64,000 bases of DNA from Pachyseris speciosa (taxonomy: Eukaryota; Cnidaria; Anthozoa; Scleractinia; Pachyseridae), in NCBI GenBank assembly GCA_016490735.1, contig JAEMWC010000127.1, positions 443,501-507,500 on the forward strand. The letters are read 5' to 3'. Below the pieces are notes generated by a model. That model was not told the origin of the DNA. It searched no databases and saw only the letters and a program-made list of their open reading frames with translations. Of the stretch, positions 54,325 through 64,000 are shown piece by piece (the stretch's first letter is position 1; every line of letters starts with the position of its first letter). A program made the position numbers and the translations under genes.

Positions 54325-55060
54325 GACGTAGTCAAGGTAGATCACTGCCACAAGTAATTGTGATGAGAGGATTTATTGTTATTTAGTTTATTTTGCTTTC
54401 GCTGATAAAAGTATAAAAACCAACGTAGAAAATATTTAGTCTTAGTTTCAAGCTCAATAATCCGAAAACGCAACCTGTTATGGAAGCGTCAATTGTTCTG
54501 TAAGATCATAACCGTAATTGGCACTCAAGCTGTGCCTCAACCTGTTAGAAGCCGTTATCCACCTGATAGAAACTGTTATCCACCTGTGTGGCTTTTGAGA
54601 GTAGTTGATGTTGTAAACGGTGAATTCCGTTATAGCCAATCGTTGTTTTACAACTGTATCAGGTAATGATTAGTTATGATTTCTTAATGACATTACTTTA
54701 CCACGTAAGATTGTAGTTTTCGCATAAATAGGACCTGGACGTCCTGACTACGTTCTGGATATGTTTGGTTATGTTCGGGCTATGCCCTTGGTGTAGTCTT
54801 GGATTAAAACTCTACGTTGGAGCCAAGTTCTGAGTGAAATTCTTGTCTCGAAGATATTCGCTTGCCGTAATAGATCCCGGCCTTCCCGCAGCCAGCGAGT
54901 TTTCCCCCCAGGAAGACGCCTTTTTCAGAGATTTTCCCAGAGTTTTCCCGTCCGTCCGATTGTCCGTTTGTGAAGGCAAAAAACCTGTTTTCACATAATC
55001 GATGTGCATGGACGTAGGCGTAAGGTGCCAGGTTGCTCAGTTGTTTTTGAATGCGCTTCT
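54325..55060. other. Spacer, possibly an old solo LTR
   Basis: A CATAAATAGG TATA-like box at 54726 is followed 80 bp later by ATTAAAACTC and a TCTTGTCTCG stretch, resembling an LTR promoter and poly(A) region. No matching second LTR, primer-binding site or target duplication was found. A GTTATCCACCTG pair lies at 54560-54590. Confidence 0.3.
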
Positions 55061-55079
55061 GTCCAGAAATTGCCTACAT

Positions 55080-55665
55080 TTTTGTCGCGTTTGATTAAAA
55101 ATTAAACTGGTAGCATTCCAGATGTCTTCTCTGATGTCCTGACTCCAGTAAATAACGTACACAACTACAATACAAGATTTGCTAATAACCTGATATTTTT
55201 TAGGCCGAGAGTATTGACTAATATGGTAAGTCAAGGTATAGATTCTCTAGTTCAAAGATTTGGGAATCTCTGCCTCTCAGAATTAAGTGTCTGCCCTACA
55301 ATACTTTTAACTGAAAGAGTATAAAGACCATCTTCAGCATAATCAAACTTGATTTTGTCGCTGCTGCTGTTAATTGATCTCATTTTGCTGTTTTCCTTTT
55401 TTTTTTTTGGTAACATAAATACAACGTATGTTGTCTAACGTATGTTGCCGAATATTTAATTTTCTTGTGCTGCCATTTACTTGACCATGGCGGTGTCCAA
55501 CCAAAAAGCTTTTGTTCCTTTGGCCACCAATCACATATAAATTTATTCCTTAACGGCTTAACACTCTTTAATGCTTTATTATTGTGATTTCTTTACCTCA
55601 GTAAACTGTGTTTAAATACCCTTTATAGTGTAAATAAATAAAGAATTGGAAAGGATTGAATTGAA
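55080..55665 (+). pseudogene. 3' end of a CR1/L2-type LINE
   Basis: A frame reads PDVFSDVLTPVNNVHNYNTR then FANNLIFFRPRVLTNMV..., which is the HxYNTR...RTN region near the end of such reverse transcriptases, with FGNLCLSELSV in the place of the usual WNSLP. The 3' tail ends in AATAAAGAATTGGAAAGG and a short (ATTGA)n array at 55650-55672, the usual kind of 3' end for this clade. Confidence 0.65.
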
Positions 55666-55672
55666 TTGAATG

Positions 55673-57000
55673 AAATCAGTGGTGGTTGCGAAAAGATTCT
55701 AGCAGTTTCGGGATCATTTTGCAGTATTTTAAAGTTATTAAGAATGATGGATTTTACTAGGTTATTATGAGGGTAGATTTCTATTATGAGGGTGAAATGT
55801 GAGGGTGAATGGAATTCTGTCATTCTTTTCCTATTGTGACGTCTGTAGTGCTGACCGTTGATCAATTTGCTGGGCGCGGTGATGGCCCGATTGAACCACA
55901 GAAGCAGGCTAGCCACGTTTCTCGAAGAACTGGTTCATTTCCTCTGATTTGTTGGAAAAATCAGAGTCATAGACGTCGAAGTCTAAGAAATTGAGAATAG
56001 GGAATGGCGTTTTTGACATGAGACGGGTGTGAAGATGAATACAACAAATAACTGTGAGAATCTGTGGGTTTGTAGTGGACACTGGTACATAAATCATGAC
56101 ACTGATAGAGAAGTGATTGTAACAGGGAGGGAATCCCAGATCTTTGGACCTTGGTAAAGAATTGTGAATTTTTTCAGCTTAGTTCGGCAATGATGCACGC
56201 AATAATAATTATTGTTGGCTGTTCTGGTGCTATAGCTATGAATCTGACTATTTGTAAGAAACAAGTTGACAAACAATGGAGGCAACAGGTTGTTGTGAAA
56301 ACAGTAGATAAATTTAGCTATCTGAAACGTATTTATCTAAAAAATATCTAAAATTCCTAATTTGGAGAATAAGGGAGCAGAATGTTTTCTATAGTCTGAA
56401 TTGGTAATAGCTCGGCCGCTGCACAGCCCGTTTTTGTAAACAATAAATTCTATTTAAGTTGGTTACGTATGTAGACGACCATGTAAAGTTACAATAGGTG
56501 ATATAAGGATAAATTAGCGAGTAGTACAGAGTGAGTCAGAAGATAGATAGAAGCGGGACCTGAATAACATTCCAATTGATTTAGAGATTTGTTTACATAA
56601 ATAGCTGATATGATCTTTCCAAGAAAGATGCTCGTCAATATATACTCCAAGAAATTTAGTAGCGTTGGTTTGTGTTAAAAGTTGACCACCAAGGGAGATA
56701 GCAAAGTTGTGGTTACATTTCTTCTGCCAAGGTTTGAAAATGAGATAACTCGTTTTCTTTACATTTACCGATAATTTGTCAGTTGCATCGCAACCAAACT
56801 TCAATGTTTTTAGTTCGTTATTTAGAACAGATTCTAAGGTATTTGGGTTGGAGCGAGAAAAAAAAATACTAGTATCATCAGCAAAGAGCAGAAGCTCTAT
56901 CAGTTCTGAAACATTTGGCAGATCGTTTATGTAAAGTATGAAAAATAAAGGGTCAAGAATGGAACCTTGCGGTACACAACATATTATGGTCATGCTTTAT
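55673..57000 (-). pseudogene. LINE reverse transcriptase fragment, opposite strand
   Basis: 56993-56514 on the minus strand is open: PQGSILDPLFFILYINDLP, FADDTSIFFSRS, TKFLGVYIDEHLSWKDHISY. Further 3', 56285-56094 gives HSYSTRTANN and KKFTILYQGPKIWDSLP. It is truncated at the 5' side near 57000. It is a different copy and subfamily from the LINE at 28745 and meets the 55080-55665 LINE tail to tail. Confidence 0.9.
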
Positions 57001-57350
57001 AATAGAATGTAGCATGATATCTTTGGCGCATTTACTTGCTTACCGTCACGAAATCGGATTCTTTGAATGTGACGAAATTCCTTTTTCGCTTATCGTTATG
57101 AACAACAAATTCATTTACCACGTCAGCAAGGCAAAGTTGGTCTGTTCTCTGTGAGTGTTTGGTACTGTAAGATTACTGAACCCTTCTTTATTCTTAATAA
57201 ATAAATAAATGCCCTCAGCAGTATTTATGGCACACAAAGGCTAGTGGGGCCGAGAAAATACATGAATATAACAGGTTAAGAATCCAACTGGGAGGTCCAA
57301 GTCCAGCGCTTAACCTTCAAGCCGCAGAAAAGCTCCTTTCTTCTGCTGTT

Positions 57351-57805
57351 CTAGTCAGGGGCACCCAACGAGCTAAATCAACCAAAAGCTGTAGAAAGGC
57401 ATTTTTAAGCACCTTATGGTGTTTGAAGCCTGTTTAAAGCGATGTTTCCGTTAGCTAGAAGATTTTTCATCTATTCTGATACCTTAGCTGAAATTTTAAT
57501 TGCCCGAAAATATTAGGGAACAAAATCTTCCTTTGAGAAAATACTAGCTGAAATGAACTTTCCACGACCTTTCAAGGGAACTATTTTCTTTTCGAAAATG
57601 CTAGCTGACGTTTTTGACTACCAAAAACAGCAAATACGACCTTTCCGAAAACCTCAGGGGCTATGACTTCCCAGTTGCGAATCTTTTAGGCCGTATTTTA
57701 CTTACGAAAATCCGAGTGCACTCTTTAATCGACGCCGAAAGCCCAAGGCGAACTACCTCCACCGAACAGATATCTACCGAAACGTGTCGTTGGTGCCCCT
57801 GACTA
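57351..57805. mobile_element. ~455 bp TA-flanked MITE
   Basis: GTCAGGGGCACCCAACGA at the left and, inverted, GTCAGGGGCACCAACGA at the right, each beside TA. The interior contains several CCTTTCGAAAATGCTAGCTG-like repeats but no coding domain. Confidence 0.75.
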
Positions 57806-58059
57806 GTTGCTGGATTAACCAGCAGAAGTTTGCAGTTTGTGACAATTTCACTTATCATGCTTCTGTGAGGTTCTTTTAACTCCTTCATTTTGTCTAGAAT
57901 GTCATAAAAACATGTAATGTCATAACCATTCATCACAACTTTAAAAATTTCCAGTTGGGCTTTCACAAAAAGTGAGGGGCCCTGCCCCGCATCCTCCCCC
58001 TGCGTCGTCCCTGAAAAATGAAGACGGCAAGATTGCGTTCGCTTAGTTTACTTGTTCTC

Positions 58060-59020
58060 GTTCAATTTTTATTATTCCTTCCTTGATACGTTGATTATCA
58101 AGGATTCGAACGGATACCTCTCTACCAGTGTTTACAGAAAGCCTACACACACTGACCAGTACATAGCGTATGATTCACACCACCCACAATCAGTAAAACG
58201 CGGTATTGTCAAGTGCCTGTACAATCGATCTAAACACCTCATAACGAACCATCAGTTATCTCTCATGAAAAGAAACACCTCTCATTGGTCCTTGTTTCCA
58301 ACGATTATCCGTTTTCGTTTGTAAAAAAATCTTACGAAAACCAAGGGACGAACAACCACTAAAGAACCTGAACCCGAAATTAAATCTACTGTGGTTCTGC
58401 CATACGTCAAAGGCACATCGGAGGCTCTTCGCCGTTGCCTACAACAACAAGGCATACGGACTGTTTTCAGATCTGACACAACTCTTAGATCACACCTAGT
58501 GCGACCTAAGCACATTGTCGATCCAGTAAAACAAGACGGAGTAGTCTACAAGATTCCCTGCAAATGTGGTAAGGTTTATATTGGAGAGACGGGAAGATCT
58601 ATGCATGAACGGATTAAGGAACACGATAGAGACATACGGCTTGCTCGAACATAATGCCGTTTCAGAACATAGCAACGCGACCGGACATTATCCGCTCTGG
58701 GACGAAGTTAAGTTTATTGACCGAGACCCACATTGGTACACCCGTAGGGTTAAAGAGGCTATTCACATCAGACTTCACCCTAACAACATCAACAGGGACA
58801 GTGGAATTGAAATTCCTGAAGCATGGATGCCCACGGTCAAACACCACAACAGCCGATCAGTACCAAAGCGGACCGCTGAGGGAACAATTTCTAGTCTGAA
58901 AGACAAGGATCGAAATCCTCCAATCAACAACAGCCTAAGCGAGGATCGAAACGCACCAATTACCACCAGCCACGGTGCTTCTTATACTCACACGCAGCCA
59001 GTCGACACCATCGCCTGATG
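58060..59020 (+). pseudogene. Penelope-like element: end of reverse transcriptase and GIY-YIG endonuclease
   Basis: FLDTLIIKDSNGYLSTSVYR then KPTHTDQYIAYDSHHP is the C-terminal part of a Penelope reverse transcriptase. After a linker, VYKIPCKCGKVYIGETGRSM then HERIKEH is the GIY-YIG domain (here VYIG) that nicks the target. A stop at 58318 and a frameshift near 58650 break it; in the new frame NAVSEHSNATGHYPLW continues the domain, and the product ends SYTHTQPVDTIA with TGA at 59018. The catalytic RT core is missing at the 5' side. Confidence 0.88.
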
Positions 59021-59054
59021 AAGACCAGCAGTATAGCGGTCGAAACGTCGCGAT
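59010..59054 (+). ncRNA. Hammerhead-ribozyme-like motif in the Penelope-like element
   Basis: Stem I ATCGC (59010-59014) pairs with GCGAT (59050-59054). Core CTGATGA 59015-59021, one extra A, stem II GACC (59023-59026) with GGTC (59038-59041), then GAAACGTC (59042-59049). GAA, A15.1, C, G, U16.1 and the C17 cleavage base fit, with a two-base-pair stem III (ACGU) and no loop. Hammerheads with very short stem III are known from Penelope-like elements and are thought to work as dimers. The extra A before stem II is a departure from the consensus. The motif begins at the end of the coding frame. Confidence 0.6.
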
Positions 59055-59924
59055 CCACATCTTTGTGACTCAATCGTGAGACAAAAGATTAACTCAGCTA
59101 TCATTTGAAACCACGATGACGAACACCTTTCATAATATTGAATTTTAATATATAATAGTGATTGTATATGAGTTATATGTTGGTTAAAAAATATTAGTAA
59201 TAATGTACATCAGTAATATTTTGTTTACAAAATTGAAGTTTGTCGTTCGATTTTTTCTTCGAATAACGCACTAGTCTACCTTGGTATTTTAAATGTCCCT
59301 CATGATTAGTCTCAGCTCTGAGACCATTTAATTTATTCACGTTATACTTTATACGCTTCATGTTCGATAAAGATATATTTTTCGTGTGACCATTGATTAA
59401 AATTGTAATTTTTATTAAACATGCCTGCCTCAGTCCTTTCCAGACAATCCAGTGGCCATCTTCCTGAGGCTTCTCTCTGGCGTATTTTTGTCAGAGCAAT
59501 AATTCATTAGTTTCTAGAAAAGTCCAGAAACAAAGGAATTGAGTTGTTTTACTATTGTAGGTGGAGTGTTCAATTTGTTCCTCACCTGATGCTATTGCAA
59601 GTTTGTTTCAAATGCTCGAGGAGTGGGAGATAGGCACTCTGGAAATGAATGAAGCATTGGGTAATCTGATTACCATATATAGATGCATTTCTTTTAATAT
59701 ACTACCATTTAATTGTATATAATGGCAAAGGGTCTTTGTTCCCCGTGTGACGTTTATTGGCCATGTTCTAAACGAGTAAGGGCCTGGGAACGAATCCAAA
59801 CCTCATTGAAAATCAATGGCATTGAACTAAATCGATTCTTAACAAGAAATAACACACAAACTGCGGTGATAAACATGACAATAGAACGCATTGTTGGAAA
59901 ACAAAAATAAAACTATATCGTTTA

Positions 59925-59964
59925 ACTTGACGTTTCGTATGTTTCGACATACATCTTCAGAAGT
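59925..59964 (-). ncRNA. Hammerhead-like motif on the inverted arm
   Basis: The same 40-base motif as at 60795-60834, on the minus strand of the left arm, with all core and stem bases unchanged. Confidence 0.5.
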
Positions 59965-60794
59965 GACCGTTAGGAATTAAAGTAACAACTAAATTTGAAA
60001 TTTAAGATAAGTAACTAATTAACAATAACCTTGACAGAAGCTAAAAATAATTTGCATATAAAAGATGCAAACTAATAGAGATACAGCTTTTCGCTGCTTA
60101 CATTTTCATTTAAAAAGTAGGTTTCAATTCTCTAATTAGTAGAGTCTCCTTTATCTTGCAATGGGTATCTGACCGACCTTTCGCCAATATCTCAAAGTGG
60201 TCCCATTTTAAGTTGTGACCAGTTGATGTGACGTGGTCTGCGATAGCAGATACATGACAGTTACTCGTGATTAGTAAATGCATTAGTAAATTTTATGGCT
60301 GCATTGATCTTAAGGTTATTTTCCAAAGCGCTCATCGCATTAAGTCTCTTTTTCCCTACAAAGATAGAATTAACCGTTCCCAAATGTCAAAAGTTGTTTA
60401 TAAAGCTAGTTGTTGGGACTGCCAGGATTTCTACATTGGAAAAACAAAACGCAGATTGCATGACAGAAAAACTGAACATTTTAAGCGATCACGAGTAACT
60501 GTCATGTATCTGCTATCGCAGACCACGTCACATCAACTGGTCACAACTTAAAATGGGACCACTTTGAGATATTGGCGAAAGGTCGGTCAGATACCCATTG
60601 CAAGATAAAGGAGACTCTACTAATTAGAGAATTGAAACCTACTTTTTAAATGAAAATGTAAGCAGCGAAAAGCTGTATCTCTATTAGTTTGCATCTTTTA
60701 TATACAAATTATTTTTAGCTTCTGTCAAGGTTATTGTTAATTAGTTACTTATCTTAAATTTCAAATTTAGTTGTTACTTTAATTCCTAACGGTC

Positions 60795-60834
60795 ACTTCT
60801 GAAGATGTATGTCGAAACATACGAAACGTCAAGT
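60795..60834 (+). ncRNA. Hammerhead-like motif, second Penelope-like family
   Basis: Stem I ACTT (60795-60798) with AAGT (60831-60834); core CTGAAGA (60799-60805; position 7 may vary); one extra T; stem II GTATG with CATAC around TCGAAA; then GAAACGTC (60823-60830). The layout is the same as at 59010-59054. Confidence 0.5.
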
Positions 60835-61304
60835 TAAACGATATAGTTTTATTTTTGTTTTCCAACAATGCGTTCTATTGTCATGTTTATCACCGCAGTT
60901 TGTGTGTTATTTCTTGTTAAACTACGATGGCCAAAGACAAAGAGTATTTAAATCGATTCTCATATGAAATGGTATCTCAAAATAAGTACTTTCAGCAAGT
61001 TTGACTATGATTGGTCGAAAAGTCCCCAGTTGACATGCATTTAAATCTTTGAAAAATCCCATACAAATGTCTCTATTTAGGAAAGTGTGCATGTGTCCCT
61101 CCAAACCATACAAAGTCTCTTATTTTCACAATTTTCAAAAGTTTTTGTTTCAGCTCCAATTCAACTGAACAGCGTCAAAGTTGGCAAGGTGACCATTTTT
61201 GAGATGCTCTTTCAGTTCATGCAGTGTTAACAATTTTTTTCCAATCGATAAACTTTAAAACTCATTCCCAGGCCCTCACTCGTTTAGAACATGGCCAATT
61301 GAAC

Positions 61305-62251
61305 TCACCCTAACTGAATAATTTTAATGACTAGTAATAATCAAAGCTCAGAAAGTGCGTTCGATGTGATGCAAGTGAAATTAATTTACAAGCTGTGGTT
61401 GCCTATCAAGTAACCTTCGATCTTGAAACCAGTGGCGCATCTCATTACAACTACATATGCAAATATTCAGTTCATGTCAACACAACACACATCTTCGCTT
61501 CCGGTTTACCGAAGACGAAAAGTTCTTCCAACCAAGAGTGTATTCAAATCAACATTAAATTTGCTTATAGGAGCAAAAAAGCTTTCGGTTTTCTTGCGTA
61601 CGTGTAAACATGTTGTCCGTGCACATGTACATGCTTCGCCTCCCTGCAAACGATCACTCGGATGGCAAATAGTGCCGTTTTGCAAACATTTGCAAGCCGG
61701 CCAAAATACAGATATCTTACAATTTCAGCTCAAATCATCACTCAAACAATTCGTAAAAGCAAATTAAAATTTTACCGTCCCGTAGCATCTCTTAAGTCCA
61801 CGGTTAGGAATTTTGTAGGTTATGTTTTGGAAATCGAGGGAATCGAAACGCGAAACGGCCTTTCGCCGCTTTAAGACCTCCATGTCCTCTTTTCTGACCG
61901 CTGATTAGTCTCTAGCATTCCATCTTTAAACAGCAAACAGCGAAATTAAACGACGAAGTGGGCAGTATCGCACGGGCATTTGGCGTATTTCAGGAATTCA
62001 AAATGGCGACGAAAAGGCTGTCCCGTGCAAAGGAATTTCTGCAAAGATCCCTAATACCCAGGAAGCCACAGGAACACCAAGAGATTAGAAAGCGTTCTCC
62101 TTCGTCGAACGCAGAAATTATGTTATTCGCCCAAAGGTCACAACTGTAAAACTGAACTGAACAGCTTGCGGAGATTTGGTGAGCCTTTTTGGTGAGTGAA
62201 AACGTACAGTGGGTAAGACCTGTCTATGTAGAATCTGAGTTTTTTAAACTA
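61305..62251. other. Spacer between the element and the GPCR
   Basis: No domain found. A plus-strand frame from 61958 (starting MGSIARAFGVFQ, with CAAAATGGCGACG at a second ATG) has a plausible start context but no recognisable homology. Confidence 0.35.
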
Positions 62252-63067
62252 TTACAGTTTGGTATCAAATGTTTGCTTTTGGAATCCAAAGTTTTCTTTT
62301 CCTTTTTCTATGCCGTTCTGAAATCTGACAGTGGTGTCTGTGCGACTGATTACAAAGCTTTTGGTGTTGCTTTCATTTTGAAAACCACCTTGTCCATGAA
62401 CACTAGGAGCTGCGAGAACTTCCAAACAAACCTTCCGCAAAGAATCCCTCCGAAAATTAGGACTGTTGAAGAAGTAAATGAACGGGTTGCAGACTGAATT
62501 GAAAAGGCCAAAACCATACGTGATGACTCGCACAGAGTCGGCAGGGTTTGGAAAGGGCGCCACCCACCGCTCAATGAAACCAGTATATATCACAAACGGC
62601 GCCCAACATAGGAGAAAGAGTACGACCACTGTTAGCAGCATCCCTGTGACTCGCCTTTTTGTCCTGTCCATTGATGCCATATTAGCGGCGGACACTGTCC
62701 CTTGGCGGGAAATTTTTCTTTCTCTGCTCCAGACTGCTTTCCCCACACGGCTGTACAACACTATGATGGTAATCAACTGAATTCCAAAGCCAAAAATGAA
62801 CAGGAAAAGCAAGTACACAAACCCAGGTAGCGTATTATTTGGAATGGTGCGGCAGTACCAAAAGATTTGATCTCCAGAGGAAACTTGCTGTGTTTCAGCA
62901 AAGTAAAACGTGGGAAGGAAAATTCCCCCTCCGTAAATCCATGCGGCTGAGATGAGCACCTTGGGACGAAGCCACTCCTTCATTGCTTGCAGCGGGCGAA
63001 CCAGGGAGTAATATCGGTCAACACTTATCACGGTCAGCAAACATATGGAGCTTGAAGGAGCCAAAAA
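62252..63067 (-). CDS. Class A (rhodopsin-like) GPCR, terminal exon, TM3-TM7 and tail
   Basis: A plasma-membrane receptor coupling to G proteins. The exon starts after the acceptor TTTTTTTTTCAG (63070-63068) and codes 271 residues to the stop at 62252. In order: end of TM3 with SICLLTVISVDRYYSLVRPL (the DRY motif), TM4 VLISAAWIYGGGIFLPTFYF, extracellular loop 2 Cys in WYCRTIP, TM5 FVYLLFLFIFGFGIQLITII, a basic loop 3, TM6 with LLCWAPFVIY (CWxP), TM7 with SVCNPFIYFF (NPxxY). The tail is about 65 residues with Ser/Thr. TM1-TM2 and the conserved TM3 Cys must be in upstream exons beyond about 63.1 kb or outside the window. An ATG-started frame running 8 codons upstream crosses the acceptor. Ligand unknown; looks like an orphan peptide- or amine-type receptor. 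Confidence 0.93.
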   Translation of the reverse strand, partial: FLAPSSSICLLTVISVDRYYSLVRPLQAMKEWLRPKVLISAAWIYGGGIFLPTFYFAETQQVSSGDQIFWYCRTIPNNTLPGFVYLLFLFIFGFGIQLITIIVLYSRVGKAVWSRERKISRQGTVSAANMASMDRTKRRVTGMLLTVVVLFLLCWAPFVIYTGFIERWVAPFPNPADSVRVITYGFGLFNSVCNPFIYFFNSPNFRRDSLRKVCLEVLAAPSVHGQGGFQNESNTKSFVISRTDTTVRFQNGIEKGKENFGFQKQTFDTKL

Positions 63068-63817
63068 CTGAAAAAAAAAATACGAGCACACAATTAATTA
63101 CGCAACGTAAGGCCGTTCCCCTGATATTACTGGTGTACAAAGCTACATTAAGTATCACTACACTATTGAAAGACTTGCATGTGGTATTTCAGTATTTTCA
63201 TCAAGATAAAACCCAAAGTAAGTGGTAACAGATGAAAATGTTTTCTCAAGAAACAATGCAATATAAGTATTGTTAAGTGTAGGTACAGTTAAATCATAGT
63301 TAGTTAGTACTATGGTTAAATTATGTTGTATATGTAACTACATCTGTTTTTGCAATGTTCAGTGTGTAACCGATACCTGTTGCTGATACTGATTTTTAAT
63401 AAGCGTCCATCAATTTGTTTAGGTTAGAACATCTGTGTGGTTTGCTTGTGATGAAAATTAGGTTTTCTTTGGTACAATTTTTCTTCAAACTATGGTAACG
63501 TTGGGAGGGTTTTCCCTTTAGTTTTCGGAAGAGCAAATATAAATCAGGCAAGGTAACCTTTTAAGAAATGCGGGCCCTAAACTTTTCATGACGTACTGTT
63601 TTCAGCTAAGTAATTAAAAAAGATCAGTCTGCTTTATTTTACTCAAAACAAGCCTCTAAAAGACCATAAAAACGGTCTGGGAACACAGGGAAGATCACTG
63701 GGGTAATTTGATAAAATATTTGTGTTGGGTGCGGCCTGTAACTTGGTTGAAACAATAAACTTCAGTCAGCCTCTTAGTTATTTTGCTTTGCTTGTTAAAG
63801 AGTTAACTATTTTAATG
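63068..63817. other. GPCR intron, nothing recognised
   Basis: AT-rich. I could not find a TM1-TM2 exon (no N-x-x-V or L-x-x-x-D pattern with splice sites). Confidence 0.4.
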
Positions 63818-63935
63818 CAATATTATGAAAGGTGTTCGTCATCGTGGTTTCAAATGATAGCTGAGTTAATCTTTTGTCTCACGATTGAGTCACAAAGATG
63901 TGGATCGCGACGTTTCGACCGCTACACTGCTGGTC
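63818..63935 (-). mobile_element. Inverted 3' tail of the 58 kb Penelope-like family
   Basis: This stretch is the reverse complement of 59023-59137 with few changes, including GGTCGAAACGTCGCGATCC, but its CTGATGA half is missing. It therefore holds only half of the hammerhead-like motif. Confidence 0.85.
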
Positions 63936-64000
63936 CAATCACCACCGGCCACGGTGCTTCTTATACTCACACGCAGCCAGTCGACACCATTGCCTGATGA
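63936..64000 (+). mobile_element. Start of another Penelope-like copy (pseudo-LTR), cut by the window edge
   Basis: Directly repeats 58957-59021: the last codons GASYTHTQPVDTIA and then CTGATGA, the first core strand of the hammerhead-like motif, at the final bases. An inverted tail followed by a direct partial repeat is the pseudo-LTR layout of Penelope-like elements; the copy continues to the right. Confidence 0.8.

Larger units (their letters stand above)
59840..60948 (+). mobile_element. Second Penelope-like family with inverted 430 bp arms
   Basis: 59842-60270 and 60495-60920 are almost identical in inverted orientation. The right arm is the true 3' end of the element; the left arm is an inverted partial copy, a usual Penelope arrangement. 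The middle codes VYKASCWDCQDFYIGKTKRR then LHDRKTEHF, a GIY-YIG domain, continuing after a frameshift as HVTSTGHNLKWDHFEIL and ending ELKPTF-stop near 60648. TAAATCGATTCT occurs on both sides (59828-59839 and 60949-60960), a 12 bp target duplication. Confidence 0.85.
59756..61304. mobile_element. Outer DNA element interrupted by a Penelope-like element
   Basis: TTGGCCATGTTCTAAACGAG at the left (59757) and its inverted partner at the right (61282-61302) pair over about 38 bp, through GGGCCTGGGAA. Without the Penelope-like insert the element is about 420 bp. No transposase. Confidence 0.65.

Noticed and set aside
62478..62780. 100-codon plus-strand frame opposite the GPCR
   Set aside because: It is the antisense shadow of the receptor's TM5-TM7 coding sequence and has no domain of its own.

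Overview
This is an animal nuclear genome window, most likely from an anthozoan cnidarian (a coral or relative). That placement is inference from gene content and style: AT-rich DNA, many short phase-conserved exons with GT-AG introns, a rhodopsin-class GPCR coded largely in one exon, traces of P2X7-ballast-like and THAP domains, and a very dense, diverse load of DNA transposons, Penelope-like, DIRS-like and LINE elements. Nothing bacterial is present.

Left part (1-27 kb), minus strand: sixteen exons of the ubiquitin-chain elongation factor UBE4B/Ufd2, from the start codon at 27146 down to an exon ending at 2816. They encode about 664 residues. The rest of the core and the catalytic U-box must lie off the left edge. 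The introns hold foldback elements, TA-flanked MITEs, a tRNA-derived repeat, microsatellites and a 3.3 kb nested transposon cluster.

Centre (27.1-48.6 kb), plus strand: a complete SR splicing factor gene of the SRSF4/5/6 (B52/SRp55) group. It has eight exons and 248 residues (RRM1, Gly hinge, RRM2 with SWQDLKD, short RS tail). Its start codon lies only 267 bp from that of UBE4B, so the two genes share a divergent promoter. Intron 2 is 14 kb and is a readable stack of nested insertions: a Harbinger-like element holding a CR1/L2-type LINE, itself interrupted by a 1.97 kb TA-flanked element and a GC-rich 0.4 kb insert; then a DIRS/Ngaro-like tyrosine-recombinase retrotransposon carrying two further DNA elements and a 300 bp tandem duplication.

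Right part (48.6-64 kb): a 3.75 kb TTAA-flanked element with a decayed THAP domain and a P2X7-ballast-like exon; two LINE 3' ends meeting tail to tail; a Penelope-like element with GIY-YIG endonuclease and a hammerhead-like motif; a second Penelope-like family flanked by 430 bp inverted arms and a 12 bp target duplication; the terminal exon of a class A GPCR on the minus strand; and the start of another Penelope-like copy at the right edge.

The most interesting signals are the two independent hammerhead-ribozyme-like motifs with identical layout, the TTAA element carrying two different zinc-domain fragments, the family of elements sharing CAGTAC ends but with unrelated tandem-repeat interiors, and a possible regulated exon with an in-frame stop in the SR gene. 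All coordinates of exons were set by reading splice sites and phase by eye; no search or alignment program was used.
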